DNA of 64,000 nt from JAWCNN01 sp038848005 (GCA_038848005.1 JAWCNZ010000003.1:15970-79969), one strand, 5' to 3'. Positions 1-8,705 are shown, numbered from the stretch's first letter. The notes: generated from the letters alone by a model not told the origin. A program made the numbers and translations.

Positions 1-654
1 AAAATAACGTATATAGAAGCTGAAGAATTCGAGGAAAACCCACAAAAAATTGAAATCCTCAAAGGTTTTGACGGAGTTTTTGTGCCCTACGGCTTCGGTT
101 CAAGAGGCACAGAAGGAAAAATTAGGGCTATACAATTCGCAAGAGAAAACAACATCCCGTTTTTGGGCATATGCTACGGCTTCCAACTTGCCGTAATCGA
201 ATTTGCACGTAACGTCTGCGGCTTAAAAGAGGCAAACAGCACAGAAATAAACCCGAACACGCCCTATCCAGTAATTGACTTAATGCCAGAACAGCGAGGC
301 ATTGAAATTAAAGGGGCAACAATGCGCCTAGGCGCCCACAAAATAATAATAAAGCCAGACACAATGGCTTACACGCTTTATAACAGTGAGGAAATCTATG
401 AGCGCCACCGCCACAGGTTCGAAGTTAACCTTGACTATTTAGAAAAACTTGAAAAAAATGGGTTGGTGTTTTCTGGAAAAAGCGCTGACAGCCGAAGAAT
501 GGAAATTTTAGAATTGCCAAACCACTATTTCTTTTTCGCCTCGCAGTTCCACGGAGAATTCAAAAGCCGCCCGGGAAAACCAGACCCAGAATATTACGGC
601 TTCGTAAAGGCATGCCTAGATAGAAAATTGGGAAAGGACAAATCAGAATTTTAA
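1..654 (+). CDS. pyrG: CTP synthase, C-terminal glutaminase part (5' end outside window)
   Basis: The last step of CTP synthesis amidates UTP with ammonia released from glutamine. Only the C-terminal class I glutamine amidotransferase domain is in the window; the open frame runs in from base 1 without a start. The nucleophile elbow reads LGICYGFQ, with Cys as the catalytic residue, and the His-Glu pair sits in FHGEFKSRP near the end, the usual CTP synthase order. Two small departures from the common sequence are visible: the oxyanion loop reads PYGFG rather than PGGFG, and HGEF replaces HPEF. The synthetase domain should lie just upstream of the window. Family assignment is secure; the effect of the two changes is unknown. 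Confidence 0.95.
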   Translation, partial: KITYIEAEEFEENPQKIEILKGFDGVFVPYGFGSRGTEGKIRAIQFARENNIPFLGICYGFQLAVIEFARNVCGLKEANSTEINPNTPYPVIDLMPEQRGIEIKGATMRLGAHKIIIKPDTMAYTLYNSEEIYERHRHRFEVNLDYLEKLEKNGLVFSGKSADSRRMEILELPNHYFFFASQFHGEFKSRPGKPDPEYYGFVKACLDRKLGKDKSEF

Positions 655-741
655 TAAAGCGCAAAAGCCAGTTGGACTGCTTCCTTTTAGCATTGGAAGC
701 CCACATTAATCATAACTTTCATGCTTTTAGATTTTCAAGTT

Positions 742-1173
742 TTAGTATTGGCGGTGGTGTGGTCTTGTAAGCTCTTCCAAAATTGAAAGCATAGTTGGCA
801 CTTTTGTTACGATGTCTGTGAGGGTTATTATGCCCACAAGCCTTTCATTATCAATTACTGGAAGTTTCTTAACTCGTTTTTTCGCCATGAGTTTAGCCGC
901 TTCTTCAACGGTGGATGTTTCGTTTATAGTTGTGACTGGACTTGTCATGATTTGCCTTGCTGTTAGGGTTTCTGGTGCAAGGCATGGTTCAACCAGTCGC
1001 CGTAGGATGTCGCGTTCTGTTATTATGCCTACTGGTCTTTCGCCTTGCACGACTATTATTGAGCCTATGTCGAATTTGTTCATTGTGGCAACCACTTCCT
1101 TAACGGTTGTGTCTGGACGGACAACCCGCACCTCTTTTGACATGACGTCTCTAACAAGGATTAAACCCGCCAT
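742..1173 (-). CDS. Tandem CBS-domain protein
   Basis: A 143-residue protein made almost entirely of two CBS motifs, roughly residues 10-65 and 72-130. Each shows the usual VRPDTTVKEVV...IGSIIVV / VTTINETSTVEEAA pattern followed by GIITERDIL or GIITLTDIV. Pairs of CBS motifs form a Bateman module that binds adenosine nucleotides and senses energy state or gates a partner. No catalytic domain is fused, so this is a stand-alone regulator whose partner cannot be read from the sequence. It is convergent with the CTP synthase gene. ATG start; the A/T-rich stretch at 1200-1260 is shared with the divergent gene on the other side. Confidence 0.9.
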   Translation of the reverse strand: MAGLILVRDVMSKEVRVVRPDTTVKEVVATMNKFDIGSIIVVQGERPVGIITERDILRRLVEPCLAPETLTARQIMTSPVTTINETSTVEEAAKLMAKKRVKKLPVIDNERLVGIITLTDIVTKVPTMLSILEELTRPHHRQY

Positions 1174-1280
1174 CTTGCTTTTGCCTCCGAAATTGTTTCA
1201 AACACGGTGTTCTTTATCTTTTTGGTTTTTAAAGATTTAAGCTTCACATTTTATATAAAAGATTGTTGGGAACGCTATTA

Positions 1281-1769
1281 ATGAGTGAGGACTACCGTAG
1301 CCGTTTAGAGAACGCAAAAAGTTACGGTGAAATCTGGGAAATCGTTAAGGACAGCGTTGCATTTGTTTTGCAGAGACGGAGAAGCGGAATGATGCTTTTT
1401 CTGGATGATTTGCCTCTTCAACTCGGCGCTTACCACCCACTTGGAACAAACAATATAGTCCTAAACAGACGCCTAATCCAAATAGTAGAAGCCACCATTA
1501 AAGCCAAAAATGTTGTTAATGCATTAATCTACAATTTGCTTTTACATGAGTATTTGCATTCTCTTGGCGAGTTTTCAGAGTTTAACGTTAGACTGTTGGT
1601 TTATGAAATTGCAAAGAAATGTTTCGGCGAAAATCATATCGCCACTCTAATTGCAAAGAAAAGTCCATGGGCTTTGCTGAGGGGAATCCCATTAAGAGAC
1701 GTTGACGCTCCAAAACGGGTCATAGAAATCGTGAAAGATTTTGAAAAAGCAGACAAATACATAGTTTAA
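1281..1769 (+). CDS. Small HExxH-like protein, possible zinc metallopeptidase
   Basis: I do not recognise a named family. The 162-residue product carries LLLHEYLHSLGEFSEFN near residue 100, where HEYLH fits the HExxH zinc-peptidase motif and the Glu a few residues on could be the third ligand, as in gluzincin-like folds. The rest is predicted helical with no signal peptide or membrane span. ATG at 1281 is chosen over the in-frame TTG at 1263. The gene is divergent from the CBS gene and convergent with a decayed HDIG gene. Peptidase activity is inferred from one motif only. Confidence 0.7.
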   Translation: MSEDYRSRLENAKSYGEIWEIVKDSVAFVLQRRRSGMMLFLDDLPLQLGAYHPLGTNNIVLNRRLIQIVEATIKAKNVVNALIYNLLLHEYLHSLGEFSEFNVRLLVYEIAKKCFGENHIATLIAKKSPWALLRGIPLRDVDAPKRVIEIVKDFEKADKYIV

Positions 1770-1774
1770 CGCAA

Positions 1775-2050
1775 TTACAGTCCAACTTGCGGGGCTATTT
1801 CCTTCAGTCCATTCAACGCAATCTCAAAGAACTTTTCCCTTGGAATTCCTATTTCTTCGCAGACAAGTAGCCTCGGTCCTTTCATAATCAATGTCGTGTA
1901 ACAAGCCCGTTAAACCCACTTTTCCTCGTCTTCCCCAAAATGTTTCGCTACATTTCGCATTATGGCTTCAACTGCAAGCATATGAAAGAGAATATTCCTT
2001 TTCGATATGTTCTTTTTAATTAGGCTAAGCGCTTCGTTTCTTGTTAACAC
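1775..2050 (-). pseudogene. Decayed HDIG-type phosphohydrolase (frameshift plus internal deletion)
   Basis: On the minus strand a GTG start at 2050, preceded by a run of six G, opens a frame reading MLTRNEALSLIKK, then FHMLAVEAIMR, then GEDEEKWV and a stop. One base short of the proper frame it continues as LTGLLHDIDYERT, the metal-binding HD signature; a single T restored in the gttt run at about 1911-1914 joins the two. A few codons later the frame changes again and continues as LLVCEEIGIPREKFFEIAL to a stop at 1775. That is the usual C-terminus of the family, so roughly 100 central residues are missing. The frameshift alone could be a sequencing error, but the missing core cannot. This explains the 340-bp gap between the flanking plus-strand genes. 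Confidence 0.72.
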
Positions 2051-2182
2051 GTTCCCCCCTAAACCATTTAAATTTATGTTCCTCTTTTAACAGTTTTCCA
2101 TAAGAGGCTTTTGAGTTGGAAATGGGTAAAATATAAATGTGCTTCGAACGTTTTTGCTTCCAATGTCGGTGTAGGGCTGTTA

Positions 2183-3274
2183 ATGGTTTCAATGAAACTT
2201 AAATTTTCGTGGAAAACCCTCTTTTTACTAGCTTTGGGCATTGCGGCTTTTTTGATGTATCTCTACATTTTCAATGTGGATATACCCACAATAATTGCGA
2301 CAATCCAACGCATTGACCTTTCCATTTACCTTTTGGCGATGGTTTTCGTTGTTTTAGACGCTTTTTTCTTCGCCCTTTCATGGCGTGTTCTGCTAAATTT
2401 TCTTTCTGTAAAACTTTCTGTTACAAAATCTTTCCTCTACGTTTGGTACGGCTTGTTTGTGGACATAGCCATTCCAGCAGAATCCATAAGCGCAGACATT
2501 TCAAAGGTTTACTTAGTCGAGAGGGAACAAGCGGGAACAAGCGGAAAAGTTTTCGCTTCGCTGGTGGCTCAAAGACTAATGGGAATGGGAATAAACGTTG
2601 CAAGCCTAATAATTGGCATAAGCCTTCTATTAATGGAAAGACCAGTAAGCGGACTTATCCTAAACCTAACATTATTTTTAGTTATTGTAGTGACATTTCT
2701 CCTTGTATTATCGGTTCTTTTATGCCTAAAGGAAAAATGGACTATGAAAATTGTTGATGCTGTAATAAGGTTTTTAGGCTACATCAGTCGTGGACGCTGG
2801 AAACTTACAAAAATTAGAGAAGAAGTCGCCAATGCAGCGATAATGTTTCACGGTTCAATGAAGGAGTTTGGTCATGCTCCAAAAACAGTTTTAACATCAC
2901 TATTTTTTAATGCTTTAGGGTGGATTCTAAACATAGGAATTGCCTACCTCGTGTTTTGGTCTATGGGGGAATTCACGGTTTCATGGAGCGTAATAATAGT
3001 GGCACATGCAATAATTTCGGCTGTTCGTGGCATTCCGTTGGGTGTTCCATTCGAAACGGGGCTTCCAGAAATAACTATGACAACAATTTATGTTGTGTCA
3101 GGCATACGTCCAGACATAAGCGCCACAGCAACAATCCTCACGAGGATTTTAACTGTTTGGCTTAGATTTTTCATAGGATTTGCAGTGCAACAAACACTTG
3201 AAATTAAAACAATAGCCAAAAACAATAAAGCTGATAAAACTCAAAAGAATATTTTAGATGTCGTTGGTAATTGA
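2183..3274 (+). CDS. UPF0104 / LPG-synthase-type integral membrane protein
   Basis: A polytopic membrane protein of about 363 residues with seven or eight hydrophobic spans and the layout of the UPF0104 family (transmembrane part of lysylphosphatidylglycerol synthases; archaeal AglD-like relatives). Recognisable family elements include the PAESISADISKVYL stretch and the late PLGVPFETGLPE loop. In archaea such proteins are linked to lipid-carrier or lipid-modification steps, but no substrate can be assigned. An in-frame TTG at 2111 would add 24 non-hydrophobic residues; ATG 2183 gives a short basic N-terminus directly before the first span and is preferred. The gene overlaps the following acetyltransferase by 17 bases, so they are probably co-transcribed. 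Confidence 0.85.
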   Translation: MVSMKLKFSWKTLFLLALGIAAFLMYLYIFNVDIPTIIATIQRIDLSIYLLAMVFVVLDAFFFALSWRVLLNFLSVKLSVTKSFLYVWYGLFVDIAIPAESISADISKVYLVEREQAGTSGKVFASLVAQRLMGMGINVASLIIGISLLLMERPVSGLILNLTLFLVIVVTFLLVLSVLLCLKEKWTMKIVDAVIRFLGYISRGRWKLTKIREEVANAAIMFHGSMKEFGHAPKTVLTSLFFNALGWILNIGIAYLVFWSMGEFTVSWSVIIVAHAIISAVRGIPLGVPFETGLPEITMTTIYVVSGIRPDISATATILTRILTVWLRFFIGFAVQQTLEIKTIAKNNKADKTQKNILDVVGN

Positions 3275-3716
3275 AGACGCTTCAATACAACAGTTGGATA
3301 GGCTTTATGAAATTGAAATGAAATGCTTTGGGAAGGAAGCGTTTAAAAAACAGCAAATCGCCAGCTTACTAACAAATTACAATTCAATAAGCCTAGTTGC
3401 AAAGATAAACAACGAAATAGTTGGCTTCATTATAGGTATGATATATTTTGAAAGAGACTCCTTGGTTGGGCATATCCTCACAGTAGATGTTTCACCCCAA
3501 CATCGCAGAAAAGGAGTTGCACAAAGCCTTCTGCAAGAAATTGAAAAAATTTTTATGGAGAAAGGCGTTAAATCATGCCATTTAGAAGTGCGAGAAGACA
3601 ACATCGCCGCTTTAAGGCTTTATCAAAAACTAGGCTACAAAAAAGTTGCAAAGCTTAAGGGCTATTATGGAAAAGCCAATGGCATATACCTCAAAAAAGA
3701 TTTAACCCGTCCGTGA
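3258..3716 (+). CDS. GNAT N-acetyltransferase, RimI/Ard1-like
   Basis: A 152-residue GCN5-related acetyltransferase. The acetyl-CoA-binding motif A is plain: LTVDVSPQHRRKGVAQSLLQEIE, with the R/Q-x-x-G-x-A signature, followed by motif B around VREDNIAALRLYQKLGYKKV. Length and spacing match archaeal RimI/Ard1 proteins that acetylate protein N-termini, the most likely role, but other GNAT substrates cannot be excluded. ATG 3258 lies inside the end of the upstream membrane protein gene. Confidence 0.88.
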   Translation: MSLVIEDASIQQLDRLYEIEMKCFGKEAFKKQQIASLLTNYNSISLVAKINNEIVGFIIGMIYFERDSLVGHILTVDVSPQHRRKGVAQSLLQEIEKIFMEKGVKSCHLEVREDNIAALRLYQKLGYKKVAKLKGYYGKANGIYLKKDLTRP

Positions 3717-3760
3717 AAGCGTAAACTCTAAAAATGTTGATGTGAACATGTTGATGGGTC

Positions 3761-4039
3761 GTGGACGGCTTGAAGCACAGAAAAAATGGTGAAACCCAAA
3801 AATTCGTTAAGGCAATAGTTGTCCTAATCCGTAACACCACATGGCGATGCGGCAAACTGGAGCGTTCAATAGTTAAGTATTTGCATAAAAAGAGTGAGGG
3901 TTTTGGAAAACCAGAAACGTCAATAAATGATATGCTTCAAAACTTTAGGGTAACTGGCAAAAAACGAAACGATTTCCTAGACGCATTGAAAAGGTTGGAA
4001 AGAAGGAATATAATAAGGATACTGGCTATCGCAAGCTAG
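3761..4039 (+). CDS. Small basic protein, possibly winged-helix
   Basis: A 92-residue basic protein that I do not recognise. Predicted structure is mostly helical, and the C-terminal part (NDFLDALKRLERRNIIRIL) resembles the recognition-helix and wing region of archaeal winged-helix proteins. GTG 3761 is the only plausible start; no in-frame ATG exists. It sits between the acetyltransferase and a convergent membrane protein. Function unknown. Confidence 0.5.
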   Translation: MDGLKHRKNGETQKFVKAIVVLIRNTTWRCGKLERSIVKYLHKKSEGFGKPETSINDMLQNFRVTGKKRNDFLDALKRLERRNIIRILAIAS

Positions 4040-4054
4040 CTTTTCTAGCCTTTC

Positions 4055-4537
4055 CTAAGATTTTTCAAGAAGAGCCTTTGCTTCTTCAATCCATCTTCTG
4101 ACAATTTTCGGCGAAATCTTCAGTTTTGTAGCTAAATCTTTAGCTGAAGCCTTTGCCAAATCCTCAGCGTTATTTATGCCTAAAGCCCTCAACTGTTCAG
4201 CCCGTTTTTCTTTTATGCCTTTAACCCGCGTAAGCTCCACAGTGGAAGGCGCAACCTTTTCAGCTACTGGTTTTTCTTCAACCTTTACCTCTGCGGGCGG
4301 AGTTGGCGGCGGTGGTGGAGGCGCTGGAGCTTGCGGTGTTGACGGAGGCTGTGGCGCCTTAACCGCTTTAATATGCGCTTTTAATCTTTGAGAATAGCCC
4401 AAACCCAGAAAGAACAGTCCAGACACGACTGTTGCGACAATCCATAGCTCTCTGAATTCTATTGGGTAGATAAGCACCATACCCGCCAAAATGAAGAATA
4501 TTATGGCTACTGTGTAGAGGGCGTAATCTGAACGCAT
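4055..4537 (-). CDS. Membrane-anchored helix-hairpin-helix (DUF4332-like) protein
   Basis: Three parts are visible in 160 residues: two hydrophobic spans (about 5-25 and 30-47), a Pro/Ala-rich linker (about 60-90, repeated PPP), and a C-terminal helix-hairpin-helix domain (about 100-158) reading TRVKGIKEKRAEQLRALGI, then AEDLAKAS and LKISPKIVRRWI. The HhH fold usually binds DNA non-specifically or mediates protein contacts, so this looks like a nucleic-acid or protein-binding head tethered to the membrane by a flexible linker. No operon partner: the malic enzyme gene ends 126 bases further on with its own control region. Biological role unknown. Confidence 0.75.
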   Translation of the reverse strand: MRSDYALYTVAIIFFILAGMVLIYPIEFRELWIVATVVSGLFFLGLGYSQRLKAHIKAVKAPQPPSTPQAPAPPPPPPTPPAEVKVEEKPVAEKVAPSTVELTRVKGIKEKRAEQLRALGINNAEDLAKASAKDLATKLKISPKIVRRWIEEAKALLEKS

Positions 4538-4620
4538 ACCATTTTCTCCCTAACCCTCTTATGTTCTATGTAAGAGCTTAAATAATTTTCCATCAACCTT
4601 CAAATTTCAAGCCACTCAAA

Positions 4621-4651
4621 TGTTGTTGACGTAAATTCCCATTTAACAACA
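4621..4651. terminator. Short inverted repeat downstream of the malic enzyme gene
   Basis: TGTTGTT (4621-4627) and AACAACA (4645-4651) form a 7-bp stem 13 bases beyond the malic enzyme stop on its coding strand. It could end or stabilise that transcript. Two stronger hairpins of similar sequence occur at 25782 and 55901. Evidence is base pairing only. Confidence 0.3.
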
Positions 4652-4663
4652 ACACTTAAAATT

Positions 4664-6031
4664 TCATATTTGCGAAGGCACTTTTATCAAGCCTTCTTTC
4701 ATCAACACTTTTAGGGATTCCCTTGCATTTTGAATTATCGCAACAGCCCTCTCATAAAGCTCTTGCCTACTCAGCTTTATCCTTGCCACGCCCTGATCAA
4801 TCGACTTTAACGCGCAGGCAACGGCTTCCCGAGGGTAAACCTCCCATTCCTCCATCCTCGGCAGAATATACTCTTCATGTATTCCACGTTCTTCTGCAAA
4901 TTTAGCCAGTTCTTGGGCAGCAGCAACACACATGTCATCCGTAACAGTTTTGGCTCTCACATCCAAAACGCCACGAAAAATGGCTGGAAAACCCAAGCTG
5001 TTGTTAACTTGGTTTGGAAAGTCGCTTCTTCCAGTAGCCACAACACGGGCGCCTGCTTCCTTCGCCTCCCAAGGCCATATTTCAGGTATGGGGTTTGCAC
5101 AAGCGAAAATTATGGCGTCATCAGCCATAAGCCTAATCCACTCCTTCTTTATTGTTCCAGGTCCAGGTTTAGATGCAGCCACAACAGCGTCCACGCCTTT
5201 GAAGGCTGCAGCTACGCCGCCTGTTCTGCCCTCCGCATTTGTTTTTTGGGCTAAATCATGTTTCCACGGGTCTTCAGCCTCAATTATGTCTTTTCTTCCA
5301 ATGTGGATTATACCCTTTGTATCCACAAGCAACAGATTGCTTGGCTTCACTCCCCACTGCATCAACACGTAGGCTGTTCGAATATTGGCTGCACCTGCGC
5401 CCAAAAGCGTTATAAGACTTTCTTTAGGGTTTTTACCCACAATTTTAAATGCGTTAATCAACCCAGCCAATATCACAGTGGCTGTTCCTTGCTGGTCGTC
5501 GTGCCAAACGGGAATTTGTAGGCGTTCCCTCGCCTTTTCCAATACGTAAAAGCATTTTGGCTTTTCAATGTCTTCAAGGTTGATTCCGCCGAAAGAAGGC
5601 TCGATAAGCTCGCATGCTCGAACTAGCTCTTCTGAGTTTTTGGTTTTTAGGCATATTGGAAAAGCGTCCACCCCGCCCAAAAATTTGAATAAAAGGGCTT
5701 TTCCTTCCATTACGGGTAGGGCTGCTTCTGGGCCAGTGTCGCCTAAACCCAAAACGCGTGTGCCGTCTGAAACCACGGCTACGCTGTTCCAGCGGTTCGT
5801 CAACTCAAACGATTTATCCTTGTCTTTTTGAATTTGACGGCAAACCGTAGCCACGCCCGGCGTGTACCATATAGCGAAGTCTTCTGGGCTTTTTATGGCG
5901 CATTTCGGCATTACTTGAACCTTGCCTTCATAAAACTTATGCAGTGACGAAGCCAACTGCAACGGCTTTTCAGCTTTCGCCAGCAACTCTTCCACTGTAG
6001 GCTGTCGCTTTTCCTTTTTAAACTGAGACAT
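4664..6031 (-). CDS. Malic enzyme (malate dehydrogenase, oxaloacetate-decarboxylating)
   Basis: Oxidative decarboxylation of malate to pyruvate with NAD(P)+. The 455-residue chain has both halves of the compact bacterial/archaeal type: an N-terminal domain with WYTPGVATVCR and NRWNSVAVVSDGTRVLGLGD, the DDQQGTATV metal/substrate segment near 195, and a Rossmann domain opening with LLGAGAANIRTA. No phosphotransacetylase domain is fused, unlike the long enterobacterial MaeB. ATG start with a purine-rich leader (gggagaac). Monocistronic. Together with the 2-oxoacid dehydrogenase genes at 11.7-14.8 kb it could feed pyruvate to acetyl-CoA; that link is inference. Cofactor preference cannot be read with confidence. 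Confidence 0.93.
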   Translation of the reverse strand: MSQFKKEKRQPTVEELLAKAEKPLQLASSLHKFYEGKVQVMPKCAIKSPEDFAIWYTPGVATVCRQIQKDKDKSFELTNRWNSVAVVSDGTRVLGLGDTGPEAALPVMEGKALLFKFLGGVDAFPICLKTKNSEELVRACELIEPSFGGINLEDIEKPKCFYVLEKARERLQIPVWHDDQQGTATVILAGLINAFKIVGKNPKESLITLLGAGAANIRTAYVLMQWGVKPSNLLLVDTKGIIHIGRKDIIEAEDPWKHDLAQKTNAEGRTGGVAAAFKGVDAVVAASKPGPGTIKKEWIRLMADDAIIFACANPIPEIWPWEAKEAGARVVATGRSDFPNQVNNSLGFPAIFRGVLDVRAKTVTDDMCVAAAQELAKFAEERGIHEEYILPRMEEWEVYPREAVACALKSIDQGVARIKLSRQELYERAVAIIQNARESLKVLMKEGLIKVPSQI

Positions 6032-6126
6032 CGCTGTTCTCCCTTTTAAACGTGGTTAATAAAGTATTAGAACTTAAAGTTTCTAAATCATTCTGCAGCT
6101 TATCACTACAACAATTAATAATCATT

Positions 6127-6555
6127 TTATTCAACCATTTTTATTAATTCTTGGAAAGAAATGACTTTGATGCCTATTTGCTTGAAGGTTTCATCGTTAG
6201 TTATTAAAGTGGCGTTCCTTCCAAGCGTTACGGCAGCCTGCATTGCGTCGAAATACTCTATGTTGTAACTTTTAAGCAGTTCGTACATTCGTATTATGTC
6301 GTCAGAGTTAAGCTCAATCTCTACTATGTTTGCCTGCGCCATTTGATGCTTCATCAAAAATAGTACATTTTCAATATTTTTAGCTGAAAGACCACGAGCT
6401 TGCAGAACAACTCCAACTTCCAAGAAAGCTGAAGCGCAAGAAAACAGAGGTGTAATCCTCCCCTTTTTATGAAGTTCAATAATCTTGGAAACTTGCTTGT
6501 GCCATTTGTCATCGGTTCTTAATCCAAAGAGAAACTCGGTTTCTACAATGTACAA
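6127..6555 (-). CDS. PIN-domain protein (VapC-like)
   Basis: A 142-residue single PIN domain. Acidic positions follow the family order: N-terminal MYIVETEF, a Glu in the middle (SAFLEVGVV), and the C-terminal pair EYFDAMQAA and LITNDETF. The first metal-binding Asp is replaced by Glu, which may weaken nuclease activity or be tolerated. Stand-alone PIN proteins are usually VapC ribonuclease toxins. Here the putative antitoxin is divergent, 63 bp away, rather than in the usual antitoxin-first operon, so a functional pair is plausible but not certain. Confidence 0.8.
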   Translation of the reverse strand: MYIVETEFLFGLRTDDKWHKQVSKIIELHKKGRITPLFSCASAFLEVGVVLQARGLSAKNIENVLFLMKHQMAQANIVEIELNSDDIIRMYELLKSYNIEYFDAMQAAVTLGRNATLITNDETFKQIGIKVISFQELIKMVE

Positions 6556-6618
6556 CTTTTAACCTCCGTGGTACAAAACGTTTATATCGTGTCACATATA
6601 AATTTTACATGGTGAAGT

Positions 6619-6855
6619 ATGTTGGAAATAGTTGAAGTTGCAGATAAATATCGCATCACTATTACACGGTCCGTGAGGGAGGTTGTGCCGTTAAAGATTG
6701 GGCAGAAAGTTGCAGTTGTCCCCTTCGGCGATAAAATTTTAGTTCAGCCATTGCCAGACAATCCAGGAAAAAAACTTGCTGAACTTACAAAAGGTATAGA
6801 ATTTAACAGAAAAGCACGCATAAAAGCATCTAAATTTCTGATCTCGCAAGCCTAA
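6619..6855 (+). CDS. AbrB/MazE-type DNA-binding protein (probable antitoxin)
   Basis: 78 residues with an N-terminal SpoVT/AbrB swapped-hairpin domain: EVADKYRITITRSVREVVPLKIGQKV, the standard beta strand, R-x-x-x-P/K-x-G-x-x-V pattern. The basic C-terminal tail could contact a toxin. It is divergent from the PIN gene with a 63-bp A/T-rich spacer that must hold both promoters (tttatatc near 6580 and acatataaa near 6595). Autoregulation from this shared region would fit an antitoxin; this is inference from arrangement. Confidence 0.75.
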   Translation: MLEIVEVADKYRITITRSVREVVPLKIGQKVAVVPFGDKILVQPLPDNPGKKLAELTKGIEFNRKARIKASKFLISQA

Positions 6856-6921
6856 CCATAAACTTTACTAAAATAGTAAAAAGAGGTTAGGAAATTTTGG
6901 AAAGGCATTTTGGATGAGCGT

Positions 6922-7398
6922 CTAATACTTTCTTTGGTTGTATCCGCTTCTTTTTCCCCTTCCGCCGAAATCCCTTCTCCCTCTCCCCCTGAACGGGCGG
7001 CGCTCTTGCTCGTAAACCTTGTTTGACAAGTTATTTGCAGTGTTTACTTCGCCAGTGAAAGCTTTTTCTGCAATTTCTATTGTGCCGTATCTGCCAACGT
7101 TTAAGCGCATGTTACCCCTAAAAAGGCTTATGTATCCGTTTCCTATTTTTATTGTGTCGCCTTCATTCGCCTTTTCAATATTATCGTCCCAAAGGGTTAG
7201 GTAAACACATCCAGTTTCGTCGCCTATTAAAGCGTCGCAAACACGATGTGGCGCACCGTCCCTTCCAGCGGCGATGTTTCGAATTTCGCTTTTTGAAACC
7301 ACTTTGCCCACAACGTTTACGGCGCGTGACATGGGAGTTAACTCGCCTATTTTTGTGTCTATGGGTTGCCTACTTCCGGAAAAACCTTCAACCGCCAA
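6922..7398 (-). CDS. OB-fold single-stranded nucleic-acid-binding protein with RG-rich tail
   Basis: 158 residues. An OB fold spans about residues 10-112 (IGELTPMSRAVNVVGKVVSK, GDETGCVYLTLWDD, GDTIKIGNGYISLFRG), the RPA/SOSS-B-like pattern found in short archaeal ssDNA- or RNA-binding proteins. The tail after 128 is rich in Arg and Gly (FRGRGRRDFGGRGKR), typical of a flexible nucleic-acid-binding extension. Monocistronic, ATG start. Probably protects or handles single-stranded DNA or RNA; which one cannot be told. Confidence 0.85.
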   Translation of the reverse strand: MAVEGFSGSRQPIDTKIGELTPMSRAVNVVGKVVSKSEIRNIAAGRDGAPHRVCDALIGDETGCVYLTLWDDNIEKANEGDTIKIGNGYISLFRGNMRLNVGRYGTIEIAEKAFTGEVNTANNLSNKVYEQERRPFRGRGRRDFGGRGKRSGYNQRKY

Positions 7399-7676
7399 CT
7401 ACTTTCAACACCTTACATTTGACAACATTCATAACATTACTTTTTAACACTTAAGCGTTGTGGTTTACGGCGTTTGGCTTATAACAGCGTTTAACTGTTC
7501 TTTACTGAGTGGGAAACCGTGAAGCGCTCTGCCTCGAACCCTATTATCCAAAGAATGCCGGAAAAAATATCCACCCATGTTCCCGTGAGTTTTCACCAAC
7601 TTAATTTAGCATCATTTTGATATAAATTTTAATGGGTGATATTCGCTGATATATGGACGTGAACATTTAATAATAT

Positions 7677-8705
7677 TTAAGGGGTGATTTCTATTTTAAT
7701 TTCGCTTTTTGATGTGGTAAGTATTTGGAAGGCTTCTTTTATTTTATCCAGACTCATCCTTCTTGTGATAAGCGGTTTCACGTTGATGGCTTTTGAGGCT
7801 ATTAGGCGGAGGGCTTTTCTAAAATGTAAAGGCGTGGTGTGAAAAGCTCCTAAAACCTTAACCTCTCCGTAATGGAGCTGTTCGGTGCTGAGCTTAATTT
7901 CCGTGTTGGGTGGGCAACCGCCAAACTCCAGAACTGTTCCGCCGTTTCGCACAAGCGTTAAGGCTTGCTCCCAAGTTTTAGGCGAACCAACCGCTTCAAT
8001 CACCACGTCAGCGCCGTATCCACCAGTAAACCGCCTAACAGCTTCTTTAACATCTGTTTTTTCAGCGTTTACTGTTTCGTCTGCGCCGAGTTTCCCAGCG
8101 AAGTTTAGGCGTTCCTCCGCCATATCTATCATTATGACTTTTTCAACACCCAACCTTTTAATTGTCAAGAGGTGCAGAAGCCCTATGGGTCCAGCGCCAA
8201 TTATCGCCACCACATCACCCAGTTTCACTCCAGCTTCTTCGACGCCATGTAAAACGCAAGCTAAAGGTTCAGTTGTTGCTGCTTCCTCGTAAGAAACATG
8301 TTGCGGAATTTCTTGCATGTTCACAATTACCATGCGAGCTGGAACTTTAATGTATTCGGCGTAGGCGCCCCAAAGCCAAACCATGTTTTCACAAAGATTG
8401 TACTTGCCTTTTTGACACATGAAACAGCGCAGACACGGGGCGCTGTTGCCGGCTCGGACACGCATTCCCTTTTTGGGCCATTCTAGGTTTTCGCCGACTT
8501 CGACAACTTCGCCAGCCCATTCATGTCCAAAAACTGTTGGAAGCCGTATAACCTTTTCAACATAGCCTCTCTGGAAAATTTTTAGGTCTGTGCCGCATGT
8601 GGTTGCCGCCCTAACCCTAACAAGAACTTCGCCAGCTTCAACCTTCGGCGTTGGAACTTCCTCAACTCGCAGGTCTTTTACGCCGTATAGCATGGCTGCC
8701 TTCAT
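7677..8705 (-). CDS. Zinc-dependent medium-chain dehydrogenase (threonine/sorbitol dehydrogenase-like) 1
   Basis: MDR-superfamily alcohol or polyol dehydrogenase. Catalytic zinc motif TTCGTDLKIF then GHEWAGEVVEVG; structural zinc loop with four Cys (CLRCFMC, then LC after GKYN); Rossmann motif IIGAGPIGLLHLL near 170. The sequence resembles L-threonine 3-dehydrogenase, sorbitol and sugar dehydrogenases alike, so the substrate is open. It follows the second dehydrogenase immediately: the upstream TAG overlaps an in-frame GTG at 8714 by one base, nine bases before ATG 8705. ATG gives the usual MKAAMLYG start, but GTG with translational coupling is possible. The pair is clearly one operon. Confidence 0.87.
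   Translation of the reverse strand: MKAAMLYGVKDLRVEEVPTPKVEAGEVLVRVRAATTCGTDLKIFQRGYVEKVIRLPTVFGHEWAGEVVEVGENLEWPKKGMRVRAGNSAPCLRCFMCQKGKYNLCENMVWLWGAYAEYIKVPARMVIVNMQEIPQHVSYEEAATTEPLACVLHGVEEAGVKLGDVVAIIGAGPIGLLHLLTIKRLGVEKVIMIDMAEERLNFAGKLGADETVNAEKTDVKEAVRRFTGGYGADVVIEAVGSPKTWEQALTLVRNGGTVLEFGGCPPNTEIKLSTEQLHYGEVKVLGAFHTTPLHFRKALRLIASKAINVKPLITRRMSLDKIKEAFQILTTSKSEIKIEITP

Noticed and set aside
7465..7578. 37-codon minus-strand frame (MGGYFFRHSLDNRVRG...) in the spacer between the OB-fold and dehydrogenase genes
   Set aside because: No ribosome-binding site and no recognised homology; could be a small protein, but sequence alone does not support a call. The rest of the 7399-7676 spacer shows only an A/T-rich promoter-like stretch (gatataaatttt near 7619).
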